The notes beneath the pieces are model-generated. The model was given only the letters and a program-made list of their open reading frames with translations, made no database searches and had not been told where the DNA came from. The position numbers were made by a program, and so were the translations under genes. This document shows, piece after piece, positions 37,105 to 47,249 of a stretch of DNA of 64,000 nt (positions are counted from its first letter, which is position 1; each line of letters opens with the position of its first letter). The DNA comes from Allium sativum (Eukaryota; Streptophyta; Magnoliopsida; Asparagales; Amaryllidaceae), in assembly GCA_030737875.1 (NCBI GenBank), contig CM060911.1:53773501-53837500 (forward strand). The letters run 5' to 3'.

Positions 37105-37167
<63 letters not shown>
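36912..37167. repeat. Two long (TA)n arrays around a 112-bp core
   Basis: (TA)n runs occupy 36912-36993 and about 37106-37167. The core between contains 'attccttagtgattaaggaat', an imperfect inverted repeat, and 'gtactgtctgacgtggg'. A core flanked by TA tracts suggests a small insertion into a TA-rich target followed by microsatellite growth. Exact array lengths may be affected by assembly. Confidence 0.65.
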
Positions 37168-37169
<2 letters not shown>

Positions 37170-37270
37170 CTTAGCTTCTTACTTTCTTACTTATGGTGCA
37201 TTCGTAGATAAATTTTGGCACGTCTAGTTTTTTGGTGGCGTTGGATGCCAACACCTTTTCCCACTTCTAG

Positions 37271-37769
37271 ATGAGACAATTTCTGAACATTGGAAATCAA
37301 ACCGTTGGACATTTACCACTTCAAATTGGAAATTTACCACTATATCGAAATATGAGGTATCACATTCCGCATTTCCATGAAACCATGAATCAACCAAAGT
37401 CGGCCAATGAAGTGTTTAATTTTTACGATTCGAGTTTACCGATAGCCGTCGAGATAACATTTGGCATTTGGAAAAAAAATTACCATTCTCAACAAGATAC
37501 CTACATATTGGTTTAAAACTCAAGTGAAAGTTTTCGTATCTAAAATGGCCTTACACAACTTCATTCGCAAATATAATAGCGATGACCCAGATTTTATGGC
37601 TTTTGGCGATAATCCTGAATTAATCCCCGATCAGTACTTGGCGGAATATTATACTATGAGAAATACGACGAATAGAGGCACTTAACGTGCACAACCAAGT
37701 GGATCCCGAGAAATGTCATTAGTTCGAGATACCATTAGAGATGAGTTGGCTGCTGCTGGTCTGCGCTAG
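37271..37769 (+). pseudogene. PIF/Harbinger transposase C-terminal remnant (DDE nuclease)
   Basis: Two overlapping frames and a third carry the C-terminal part of a HARBI1-like DDE_Tnp_4 nuclease. The first frame has 'MRYHIPHFHE', 'FNFYDSSLPIAVEITFGIWK' (family: FN..HSSLRNVIERTFGVWK, including the last catalytic Glu). The second frame, from 37461, continues with 'FKTQVKVFVSKMALHNFIRK' and 'YLAEYY'. A third frame gives 'MSLVRDTIRDELAAAGLR' and stop at 37769. There are thus at least two frameshifts. The N-terminal two thirds, with the two catalytic Asp, is absent. The enzyme would have cut and joined PIF/Harbinger element ends in the nucleus; this copy cannot. Confidence 0.8.
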
Positions 37770-40138
37770 TTTGTCTTTGTATCTGTAATTGTATTTGTAT
37801 TAGAAAATGTATTCGTATTTGCCAAATCATATCTATTTATATCTTACTTAAAAATACCAGTCTCAAATACCCCGTTCGTAGCTAAAAACACACTCCACGC
37901 TCGCTGCAGTACCACGCTCAAATACCCCATTACCGTTCATTAATTAAGAACATACCCTTAGCAGCTAAGAAATGGTTGGGAATATAAATAGAAGAGACCG
38001 TAGATCAATTGTACAAGACTCCCAGCGAGATTGGTCTGTTATGAATTCAAGTACAAGAAAGAAGCAAGGAAAAGGCCTAAATAAGCAATGTAGCTAAAAT
38101 ATCTCGCCAGCTACTCCGGACTGATGGAGCTATTCGAACTAGAATGGTAACATGCATTAACGATGAAATATTAGGCAATGTAGTGTTTTTAGCCTAATTT
38201 ATTATAATATGCCAGCGTAAAATGTTAGATGCAAAAACACACCTTGCCCGTTAGTTTGTGATTCATTCAAAATTCTTAAGCCACATGTTCCTGTTAGATT
38301 ATGCGCCATATTAAATTAGTGTAGACATTATGTAGGCGTAGGTAGGCAAACTGGCCATGGGATTGTACATCTCGGGTCTAAGTCCATGCGTTTGTACACC
38401 GTGTATAGGATAGTGTAGTCCATGTGATTACATTAATGTAGTGTAACATTATATAAAATTTTGCTCGCATACAAGTCGCTATGAACAAAAATTAAAATAC
38501 TTTTGTATTCACCAATCACGATCCGAAAAGTATACTAAAATAGACTAGATAATTTATTTTGTGAATTCCCAAAAATGCTGATATATGGTGTAAAACACTT
38601 CAAATAAAAACTTGTTTATTTTCCAAAATAAAAATTACAGAAAAAGTTCTAAAAATTAAATTATAACTACATCTCAAATATCTCGGCCAAATTCGAAATA
38701 AATAATTTATAATAATTACATTATCGTTATGTTTTATAAACGGTTCTATAGCGATTATTTGAAAATTGGATTTGGACATAACACACAATCTATAAGTCGT
38801 AACCTCGATTTTCCACTTCCATTAGAAAAATACGGTTAATTAGATTCCAGTATTTCTTGTTTCGAAGAAATCCGGCTTATAACGGATCTTGTGTACTCAG
38901 TTGAAGTTCAAAACTCAATATTACGAACTACCGCGACATTACGAGCTCGATTATAATTTATACTATAATTAATACGTCGTTTAAATAATATATTCATTAC
39001 TACAACTCGAATATAAACTCAATTAAATATCTTATATTATCCATTTCACACATATTGCCAATCTAACTATTTCTGACCATTCCAAAAATAAATATTATGA
39101 TTCCATTATTAATATTAATTAAATAATCTAAATCATTTAAATTCATACCATTTAAATTATCAAACAAATATATTAAAATAATTAAAATAATTAATTATTA
39201 AATCACAAAAAATTCGGGACGTTACAGCGCTTATCTCACTTTTCTTTTCATTAATTGATTTTATTGTTCAATTCGTTTAATTTAAACTTTAATTACTTAC
39301 TTGTCAACTTTGTTGACCACCATAGAACCATAGAATGCCTAACCACAAGGCCATTATAGAACTATGTTTATTAAACTTAGTTCACAATTTTTAAGTTTAT
39401 TCATAATATGCCTTTCTTATTTCATTTCACTTTTAATTATAACTTTCTTGTTATAGTTTTACTTTTACCATGGAACCATAGCCATAGAATTATGCCTATT
39501 AACTTTATTCACAATTATAAGTTCGTAATAAACCATCATTTCACTTTTAACTATAATCTACATGCTATAATCTTGTTTACTCGTATATCAAAACAACCAA
39601 TTATGATTTATTTTTGTGTTTACACAATTCTCATAATATATTTTTCAACATATTCAACTTGTTTTTCATTATCTATTTGTGTGTCCATACAATTATCATA
39701 ATATGTTACATTACTTCCGATTTATCAAATTTATAACTTGATTTCTTAATTCCTTTCTTTACATAACATCTTTTTATTTATGTTACCCTTTTTCTTACAG
39801 TCTTTGTAAATTTATTCTTTGAGAAGTTAGGTATGCTCCTCTTTGACTGATTATTTAAAATTACGTAAGAATCTATTTATATAGTTTAAGATAATTGCAG
39901 CAATAAAAATTAACAATTGCAAGGCTTTCTTTTCAATTATTTTTACACTATTAGACAATGCGCAATATGGATAAATCCCTATTTTTCACTAATCCATGCC
40001 TTTATTTCTTTTAATACTTGCAATTACGTTTTTCAATTCTCTTACAAACCAAATTATGAAAATATATTCCCGTTTCCTAACCAATCAAACCAAACTATTT
40101 CTAACTTTCTTTTTTAATCAGTATATATTAATTCCTAT

Positions 40139-41492
40139 TACTACAAGAAATGATAGACTTGGATGCATGATATCCTAGCATTTATAGTCTATCCACGACT
40201 AATGTTTGTTGTTCGTAATAAAAATGAAAAATGAAAAATGAAATGGCGCTTAACCAAAAATCTTAGGCGGGACACCAAGAAGTAGGCAATTGAGCTTGTT
40301 TTCAGAAGAAAAAGTCATTTTCTTCTCACACTAACTCTCAATTTTCTTTGAAATATACTTCTTCCAAACTTTCTCCCCCTTTTTAAAATCTTGTAAAATT
40401 ACGAAACACGTGTCCATCCCTCTTTTTTCCTTCAAAATTTCCATCTCACCTCTTCCGCGCAGCAAACCTAATTTTCTTCTTTAATCAAGTTTAAAGTTTT
40501 GAGTGTCCAATTAGACGTGGACCACCGATGGCTACACTTCGATTATGATTCTAGTGCTTATCATATTAGCTCACTAATGGGATACACAACAAAGAATAAA
40601 AGCTTGTCTTATAATCGAAAATAGCCCTTCAGTAGATCACTACCACCATTTCAATCTTTGGATCCTCAAAAACACACAGGTATTTGTTTCTCCTTGTTAT
40701 AATGTCCATTACTGAAATTTAGTGTACAAATTTGATTTTGGTTCAAATTTTGTGCATTTTATGGACCTTTAAAGTACTATATGGTGTTCAACGTATTGTA
40801 GCTGATAGTAGGTTGGATGAAAGTTGGTTTGAATATATGTCAAAAGCAATTGTTTTCCTAAAAAAATTTAGGTCTAGCTACTAATATCATAACGAATTTC
40901 TTCTTCCAGTCCCATAATAAATTTGTCTATGAGATATATTGTTGTAGCTTGTCAAAAAGGTTGACTAGTTGTTCAAATTTGTTTAATTATTCTTTAAGTA
41001 GAACTATAAATTAGCAAAAGAGTCAAATGGTCTAGCCATTTCTAGTGGTCAAAACCTTGTTAGACTTGAAAGGCCAACTGTAAAAAAATGATGGTACATA
41101 CTGACAGAATGCCAATTAACTCGCATTAGTGCTTTATCCCTGTGATTATATGAACAAAACACCCATTCTAAAGTAGGAATCTCATAATACCATTCTATTT
41201 ATTTATCTTGTATAGGCGAAGGAAAAATATGACTGTCACCCTTGTAAATAAAATAAAGCAAAAACACACACAAAAACTATTGATTTTGGTAGTGTTTCGT
41301 AAACCCTAGTGTAAAACTTTAGTTTCATTTCAAAAACGCAACAATATGAAGATTTTTAGTACCGTTAGTTGCAACACAAAAAAAAAATTCATACTTTTAG
41401 TTGCATGTCGTGTCGCAACGTTCACTAAAACGCTACTACAAGTTATGGTAGCGTTTTTTTCAACGCTACCAAAAGCCTTTTCTGGTGTAGTG
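40139..41492. mobile_element. Small non-autonomous CACTA element, 1.35 kb
   Basis: The left end reads TACTACAAGAAATG (first base changed from C). The right end's reverse complement is CACTACACCAGAAAAGG. Target duplication is TAT (40136-40138) and TGT (41493-41495), one change; the sister LTR near 12690 shows the empty site (..attcttgttctc..). Subterminal words 'gtagcgtt', 'acgctac' and 'gttgca' recur near the right end (41340-41470). No transposase is present. It differs from the large CACTA but shares the 'gcaacg/cgttgc' subterminal theme. Confidence 0.75.
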
Positions 41493-42430
41493 TGTTCTCA
41501 ATTTATATTCCTAATTTGGCATAACTACAGTAAATTTGGACAAAATTGGTTTTATACCCCCTTTTCTTCAAATCCTAACAATTTCCATATTCATTCCATT
41601 CTAAATCAGAATGATAACTTTAACAAATAAATATGGGCATTTTTGGATTTACCATCCAACTACGAATTTACTTATGTAATAATAATTATGTCATGTCAAG
41701 CTGTATCATAGTTATTTGGCAAGTTTTATCAAGTTTGCCTATTTTTAGTCCAAATTTTTATTTATTATAGTTTTGGCATTACATCTTCTCTTAGCCCCAA
41801 ATGATCAAATCCTCTTTTTCATAGTTCTAATTGAGTCATATTTTTCCTATGCATGCAAAATAAAATAAATTATAATCAATTGCATAAAACTTGATATACA
41901 ATTCAATCAACATATGCTAATATTGCAGATCAAGACATATTTCAGGGATAACAAAAAATTAACATAAAATTGTAAAATCAGACATAGAAAAAAAGGAGAG
42001 AGAGCTAGGAAAATACTTTATTAATTTAACAGAAATCAAAAGATAATATATACCGCTATTAAAAATAATAATTTTAATCCACTCTCTTGGGATTTGCGCT
42101 CCAAGTTTTAGAACTGATTTGGATTTAGATTTAATTTGTTATCCATGGTCATCCCTATTTGAATCTACAAACTATATTTTTCACAGATTTACAAATCTAA
42201 ATTCAAGAAGAATGAAAGAAACTATTTAAATTTAGATCCGTAGAACTTACCTCTCACGAACAGAGAATTTGGACATTTGAACCTTAAATCTACAACGTCT
42301 GCGTCCAAATATTGAATCCGATAGCCTAAATCTAATATTTTCTATTTTTGAAGAATTGGAAGAGAAAGGGAATGGCAGGACTTCTCCCTCCACTTAGACA
42401 AATATGAGTTTGACGGCTAGATCTATAGGT

Positions 42431-42439
42431 TTATTTATA
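42431..42439 (-). promoter_or_regulatory. TATA box of LARD 5' LTR
   Basis: The minus strand reads TATAAATAA in the context CATC-TATAAATAA-ACC, about 520 bases into the LTR. The same site in the left LTR (13626-13634) is disrupted, so only this copy keeps a consensus box. Confidence 0.5.
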
Positions 42440-42969
42440 GATGTCCAAACTAGCGTTGTCTGTCCGACCCAGAATAATAAAATCCAGGTCGCCAAAACAA
42501 AGCAGAACATGTCATTAATACACCATATGTGCCAACCCAAACCATGCTTGTTCGACACATGGGTTGACATAAACGTGCTTTGACGCGTTTAGCCCGCTTG
42601 TTTTTCGTGCATGTTTAATTCTTATGAACGTTGTTTTTTAATGTTATTTTGTATCCTGTTTTATTCTGTTTTCTTTCATTTTTAACACATTCATAACTTC
42701 AAATTCAAATGTGTACTGTTTCGAATTGATACACACATGTATATTTTCAAAATAAATATATCTATGCACATTTACAAGTATAAATATTTTTCCAACAGAA
42801 GACTTCGAACGTTAATAACTTTTCCATACGAACTCCGTTCGGATGCAGTGATATATGTTTCGAAGCTAAATTCTAACAATCCCAAAATGTTTGTTTTCCA
42901 TTATTAATTATTTTTATAATTATTTTGGTCACTTTTATTATTAAAAATGCAGGGTGTTACACTTGTATT

Positions 42970-43830
42970 CACGACCTCACCGAGATAATTTTTCTTCTTC
43001 TTTTCAGATCCTTAAGCATAGTCCCTCCCAACGATCATTGCCTTCTCATGCCAAGCACTATCCGCACTTAACTATTTTAGCCTCATTGGGATCTTACCGA
43101 GCATTATCGTATTCGACGATCCAAGCCTTTTCGGCACCAATCGTAATCCACTGCTGGCGATACTAACCTTATTCAACTTGATCGAGCATCATCCATACTT
43201 GTCGATTCATAACCTTGTCATGTTCATGTCATTCATCAATTATACAAGGGCGACTTGTTGCCTCGTCGGGCTTTTGGTCTATCATCAACACTATTTGTTG
43301 ATTTGCAATCTCACCAGACGTCTTGTAGTTTTGTTGAATTTCTGTTAAACATTAGTTATACTTAATAGTCTATAGTCACATTGGCATCTTGCCGAGCATC
43401 ATCCATACTTGATGATTTATAGCAATGTCGGACTCTTACCTAGCGTCAACCATACTTGACTTTGGTAGCCTCATCGGGTTCTTGCAAAACATCAACCATA
43501 CATGACATCGAATAACCTTGTCGGGCTCTTCCCAAGTATCATCCATGCTCGACAATCTTGGTCAAAGGGATTCGTATGCGAACTCAATAAACCCTTGCCG
43601 TGAGCTAGCCATACTTGGTGGTCCAAATAGTATATTAAGCTCAAGATTTGATTGGAAATTTCATACTTGACGAGTATTAGTCATACTCACCAGATAATTT
43701 TATTAAAGTAATTTAATTGCAAATTTTACATATGACAAGTATCTACCGTACTCTCCAAATGGTTTCATTAAAGTAGTTAAATTGCAGATTACATGCTCGA
43801 CGAGCATGAGCTATACTCACCAAATAATTG
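42970..43830 (-). repeat. Degenerate tandem repeats of the Tat-like element
   Basis: Units of about 40-75 bases share 'gagcatcatccatacttg', 'cttgtcgggctcttcc' and 'cctcatcggg'. Copies lie near 43182, 43398, 43444, 43486, 43525, 43598, 43665 and 43803, with strong divergence. The array sits between gag and the 3' end of the element. Tandem arrays near the 3' end are common in Tat/Ogre retroelements. Confidence 0.65.
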
Positions 43831-44179
43831 TATTAGAGTAAACAAGCATAAGTTTTATTGTAGAAAACAAAGTGGTTTATTGCAATCTTAGAATTTGCCT
43901 AGGTAATTTTCTAGTTCCTATATAAGAGTAAGAGGCTTATCCATTTATTACAAGTTAATTGAAATAAAAATAAAATTGATGGTTCGCTATCGTCCAAGAG
44001 CATGTCTATGGATCTCGTTGGTTCCCATGCATAGGTAAGAGACTTTGCCATCATTATTGTCCAATTCCAATTATCAAACGATGACAATGCCACCAGGCGA
44101 GCTAAGCCAACTTCTTTTACTTGCAGGTAGTGGTTGGTATAATTCCATTGTCGTGGCCCAGTTTAGGACATATTGTTGA

Positions 44180-45660
44180 AGTTTTCCATTCCTCACTTAC
44201 ATCTTGATAATATCCCACAAGTTCTTACACTCGTTTGTTTCATGTCCAACAATCTCATGAAACAAATTAAATTTCCCGAAAGCCATATCTTGTTCCGTAG
44301 ATCCCCTTCCAATCGACCTTCTCGTTGGAAGGCTATCCTTGTTGTCTATATAAATTCGTTCGAGATTCACATTTAGACTTGCATACAAGTTGTATTTTGT
44401 CCCTTTTTTATCTTGTTCCCTTGATCGTGATTGCCTTTGGCTTTACACTTTCCTTTATTTTTTCCACAGTTGGTCAATCCTTCATCCTTCACATCATTAA
44501 CTTTGAGATCTTCGCAATCAACCCTTACATCCTCCTGCTAGATAAACCTGGCGTCTTTGAAGTAAAATTCATTGAAATCCCACGGGGGATCCCTTTCCAA
44601 TGATATCTTGAAGTCAGAATTGTTCAAAATGCCAGAAATTGCAGCCATTAAAACTATGGATGGATTTGGACGATCCACCAAAGCCACAAAAGTTCTGAAT
44701 CTATCCAGAAAGTTGCGCGAAGTCTCACCAATCCTTTGCTTAATACTGGTTAAAGTCATTATATTTTTATAAGAGAGATGTGGACCTGAAACTGTTCAAT
44801 AATCTTTTTAATATGGTTGCTCCAACTTTCGATAGAGCCATTTTCTAACTGTCGAAACCACATAACAACAGCATCCGATTAAACAATGAGAAGAATTTAG
44901 CTCTCATCTCATCTGATTCCTCCGATACTTCCATATGCCTTATGTATTTCATTAAGTAAATGGTCGGATCCTTTCTTCTATCATAAACCACCAATGCAGG
45001 TAGTTTGAAATTTGGTGGATTCTTATAATACCGAATATTTTAGGTGAATGGACTCCGATTAAAACAGTCCAAATTTTGCTGAGAGATTCCACCTCTTGAA
45101 TTCCTCCAAATCATATCCATTAATTAATCATCATCATTCATGAACTATTGCAATCGCTGACAGCCACACCTACTGTTTGGGTGCCTTAAGTATCTAAATA
45201 GAAAATCCACCTCTGGTTGTCATAGTTGGGTTAGTATCAACCTAGTTTCCTTAATTAGGGCTAGCCCTGCTTGGTCCTAGCTAAAATTCTGATACTTACA
45301 ACATCTGATTTCCGTCGATATCCAAATTCCAAAGTCATGAAGCATTGACTGCCAAGCCAGCGTCTCCGACATGATTGCTTTGTCTGAATCTGAACTAGGT
45401 CCACACCAACCTCAGGTACGGGGTCAGTACTAATTCTTGAGTTGTAGGGGTATTTCCCTCCAGTTTTAGCCTCAAAATCCCTGTAATTCTATGTCCCTCT
45501 CTAACAACTATGTCCTGACCTCCTGGTCTTCCATCATGCCTAATCCGATTAAGGATATTGGTGAACATTTCCTCTTGTCTCTTAAGTAGGTTTTCCTGAT
45601 GTTCCAGACTGTTTTTAAACTGATTTACCATCTCGTCCATTTCTTCACTGATGAGATAAG
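44180..45660 (-). pseudogene. Tat/Ogre-type gag, decayed
   Basis: Four pieces in order on the minus strand make up a gag polyprotein. At 45640-45395 is an N-terminal coiled-coil-like segment (HQENLLKRQEEMFTNILNRI). Near 45000-44870 is the start of the capsid domain (YDRRKDPTIYLMKYIRHM). At 44759-44538 is the rest of the retrotransposon gag domain (GETSRNFLDRFRTFVALVDR, then DFNEFY). At 44388-44197 is the motif 'FHEIVGHETNECKNL', which matches the CxFHxxxGHxTxxCxxL element at the C-terminus of Tat/Ogre gag. Frameshifts and stops separate the pieces, so no full protein is made. Gag would build the cytoplasmic particle. No pol follows. Confidence 0.75.
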
Positions 45661-45809
45661 AAGAGGAATTTTCAATAGAGGAAGCCTCTTGACATTATTC
45701 CATTTTATATACTTCTAGTTGTTTATCTATCTTTTTCCTTTCAACCATTGTTTCTTAAGCATAAAATTTCTTTGTTTAATTAATGTGTGCCTACCTGATG
45801 CTCTAAAAA

Positions 45810-46577
45810 TGTTAGACTGGAAATTTTATCATTCATGCCTAACACCACAGTTGATACAATAACAGAAAATTCACATATCACTGTCACAGAAATGTATGAT
45901 AATAATAAAAGAATACAATGTTTTTTATACTAGTTCAGCACGCTCTGACTTACGTCTACTTGAGGTATCTTTGTTTATAGTGTTGATTACAAGAACAATT
46001 AGTTGTTGTATGAGTGAGGATAATAAAATGTGAAAGCTTCCTCATGAAGATGAGAAGATCCTTTTCATGAACCCCTGAAGGTCTATTTATAGAGGAAGGG
46101 AGAAGTCGGATCGGTCCAGAAGTGTATAAGGGTCTATTTGAGTGAAACGACCCAATGCCCAAGAGGTGGGACCCAGATCGCCCCACCTACGAGGGACTGA
46201 CACCAATCCTCTCGGGGTTGCATCCTATGGGTGCAAGCTCCTAAATTTCTTGCTTTGTTGTTGAAGTGTATGTTTGGTGATTTGAGCTTCCAGTCTTGAG
46301 TTTATAATGAAGTTCCAACCAAGTTTCTGAAACTTTTAATCATATGTCTCGGATAGGCACTGATCTGAGACTTGCCAATTTTCTATTGTTATTTTTATCT
46401 TTGGGATCCATACCGGTACCTTACTTAGTCACATTTTGAGCTTTCATTCATTTGTTCCAAAGTGATACTCTAATGAATCCATCTATTCATTGCTTCATAT
46501 AACCATACGTACTTGATTTTCAGGTTATCTGGCCTCCAAATGCAAAGCATAATGGCCTTGCAAAAAGGTGGTTAACA
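45810..46577 (-). mobile_element. 5' LTR of the Tat-like gag-only element
   Basis: This 768-bp LTR is bounded by TGTTAGACTGG at 45810 and GGTGGTTAACA at 46577, with short inverted ends TGTTA/TAACA. Its right part (46433-46577) matches 9613-9761 in the left LTR, including 'gagctttcat', 'tttgttccaaa', 'ctaatgaat' and 'cttg.aaaaaggt.ggttaaca'. The expected target duplication on this side is GAAAC (46578-46582); its partner is outside the window. Confidence 0.75.
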
Positions 46578-46582
46578 GAAAC

Positions 46583-47249
46583 TAGCTTGAGATAGCTAGT
46601 GTAATATTAACACATGATGGCCCTAAGAGGCTCGGTATGTGACATCCTTTCTAGATTTGATTAGGGTAACGGATAAAGTTAACAAAAAAAGGCAAAGTGC
46701 AAGAGATGGTTGATCTTAATGCCGAAATGGCTTTAGGAGACAATAAGTTAACAAATATTGGTTTATATAGACAATGAAATTGAGATTGAGATTGAGCTTG
46801 ATGAAGCTAAATGCTACGAAGATAAACCATTTATAAGAATGTAAGTACAAATAAAAGGATTTGGTGGTAATAAGTTGTCAACATATGCGCCTTATTTGAT
46901 GACTAGCGATTTAAGGCTTTAGTGGCAATTTTATGTTAAAAAATTAACCTTGTATTGAATTAAAGGCCTATATGGCCATCAGATGTCGACCCTACAACAT
47001 TACAATTTTTATTGTTGAAGGAGTAAAGCTTAAGTATCATCTGATTGTCTATTTAGGCTAATTAAAGGAGAATGATGGAGTATGGTTTGTGCAACATTAA
47101 ATGTTTTATCCACGACAAATAATCAAGAATATAAACATAAAGACTTGTGTAGAACCCAATTATCTATTGATGAAAAAATACGAGAGTAATGGTATAAGGC
47201 CTTAGTGATAATCAAATAATATGTTCACAATAAAATTGAAGGTAAGATA
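46583..47249. other. Old non-coding sequence, possibly eroded LTR
   Basis: No gene. Words like 'aaggcctatatggcca', 'aaggctttagtggcaa' and 'aaggccttagtgat' recur near 46910, 46963 and 47195, and again at about 50355 beyond the solo LTR. At 50565-50600 'ctcatactaaac' and 'ttgtctgacccat' resemble 59000-59025 in the right-hand gypsy LTR. The solo LTR may therefore have landed in an older, plus-oriented LTR. Confidence 0.35.

Larger units (their letters stand above)
33504..39226 (-). mobile_element. Solo LTR, 5.7 kb, with PIF/Harbinger remnant inside
   Basis: The sequence starts TGTTACGACCTGAGG and ends AATTCGGGACGTTACA. It is flanked by a perfect 5-bp duplication GCGCT (33499-33503 and 39227-39231). 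On the minus strand it opens TGTAACGTCCCGAATTTTT, a usual gypsy LTR start. Parts match the solo LTR at 47250-50302: 'gggtcagtcatgtgactggtgtgag' near 33916 has its partner near 47640, and the 38860-38950 block matches near 50040-50100. Compared with that 3-kb relative there is about 2.4 kb of extra sequence, roughly 35.9-38.4 kb, holding TA arrays and the transposase tail. Confidence 0.85.
9963..42961 (-). mobile_element. LARD-type non-autonomous LTR retrotransposon, interrupted three times
   Basis: Two related LTRs, 9963-14167 and 32067-42961, face the same way. On the minus strand the right one is 5'. The left LTR starts TGTAACAACCCAAATTT and ends ..ACTACA; the right one starts TGTAACAACTAAATTTT and ends ..GTTACA. 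Flanks are CTTGC (9958-9962) and CTTGT (42962-42966), a 5-bp target duplication with one change. The PBS (32047-32064) and polypurine region (about 14171-14210) are in place. Removing the nested insertions leaves LTRs of about 4.2 and 3.8 kb and about 2.7 kb of internal sequence without gag or pol. That is the definition of a LARD, a non-coding element mobilised by proteins supplied in trans. Confidence 0.85.
32067..42961 (-). mobile_element. 5' LTR of the LARD-type element, with two insertions
   Basis: Bounded by TGTAACAACTAAAT at 32067 and ..AGGGTGTTACA at 42961. It is interrupted by the solo LTR 33504-39226 and the small CACTA 40139-41492. Excising both with one copy of each target duplication leaves about 3.8 kb that follows the left LTR. 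It has a TATA box on the minus strand at 42431-42439. Confidence 0.85.
9613..46577 (-). mobile_element. Tat/Ogre-like gag-only retroelement (TR-GAG type), split by insertions
   Basis: Read on the minus strand, the parts in order are: right (5') LTR 46577-45810, gag about 45660-44180, a degenerate tandem-repeat region to 42962, the LARD insertion, the remaining internal sequence 9962-9776, a polypurine tract TTGGGGGCTAG (9762-9772) and the left (3') LTR from 9761. The left LTR survives only to 9613, where the plus-strand LTR element was inserted. LTR ends agree on both sides (TGTTAACC... on the minus strand at 9761 and 46577). No protease, reverse transcriptase or integrase is visible, which matches the known plant class of terminal-repeat elements with only gag. 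No primer-binding site was recognised next to 45809. Confidence 0.7.
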
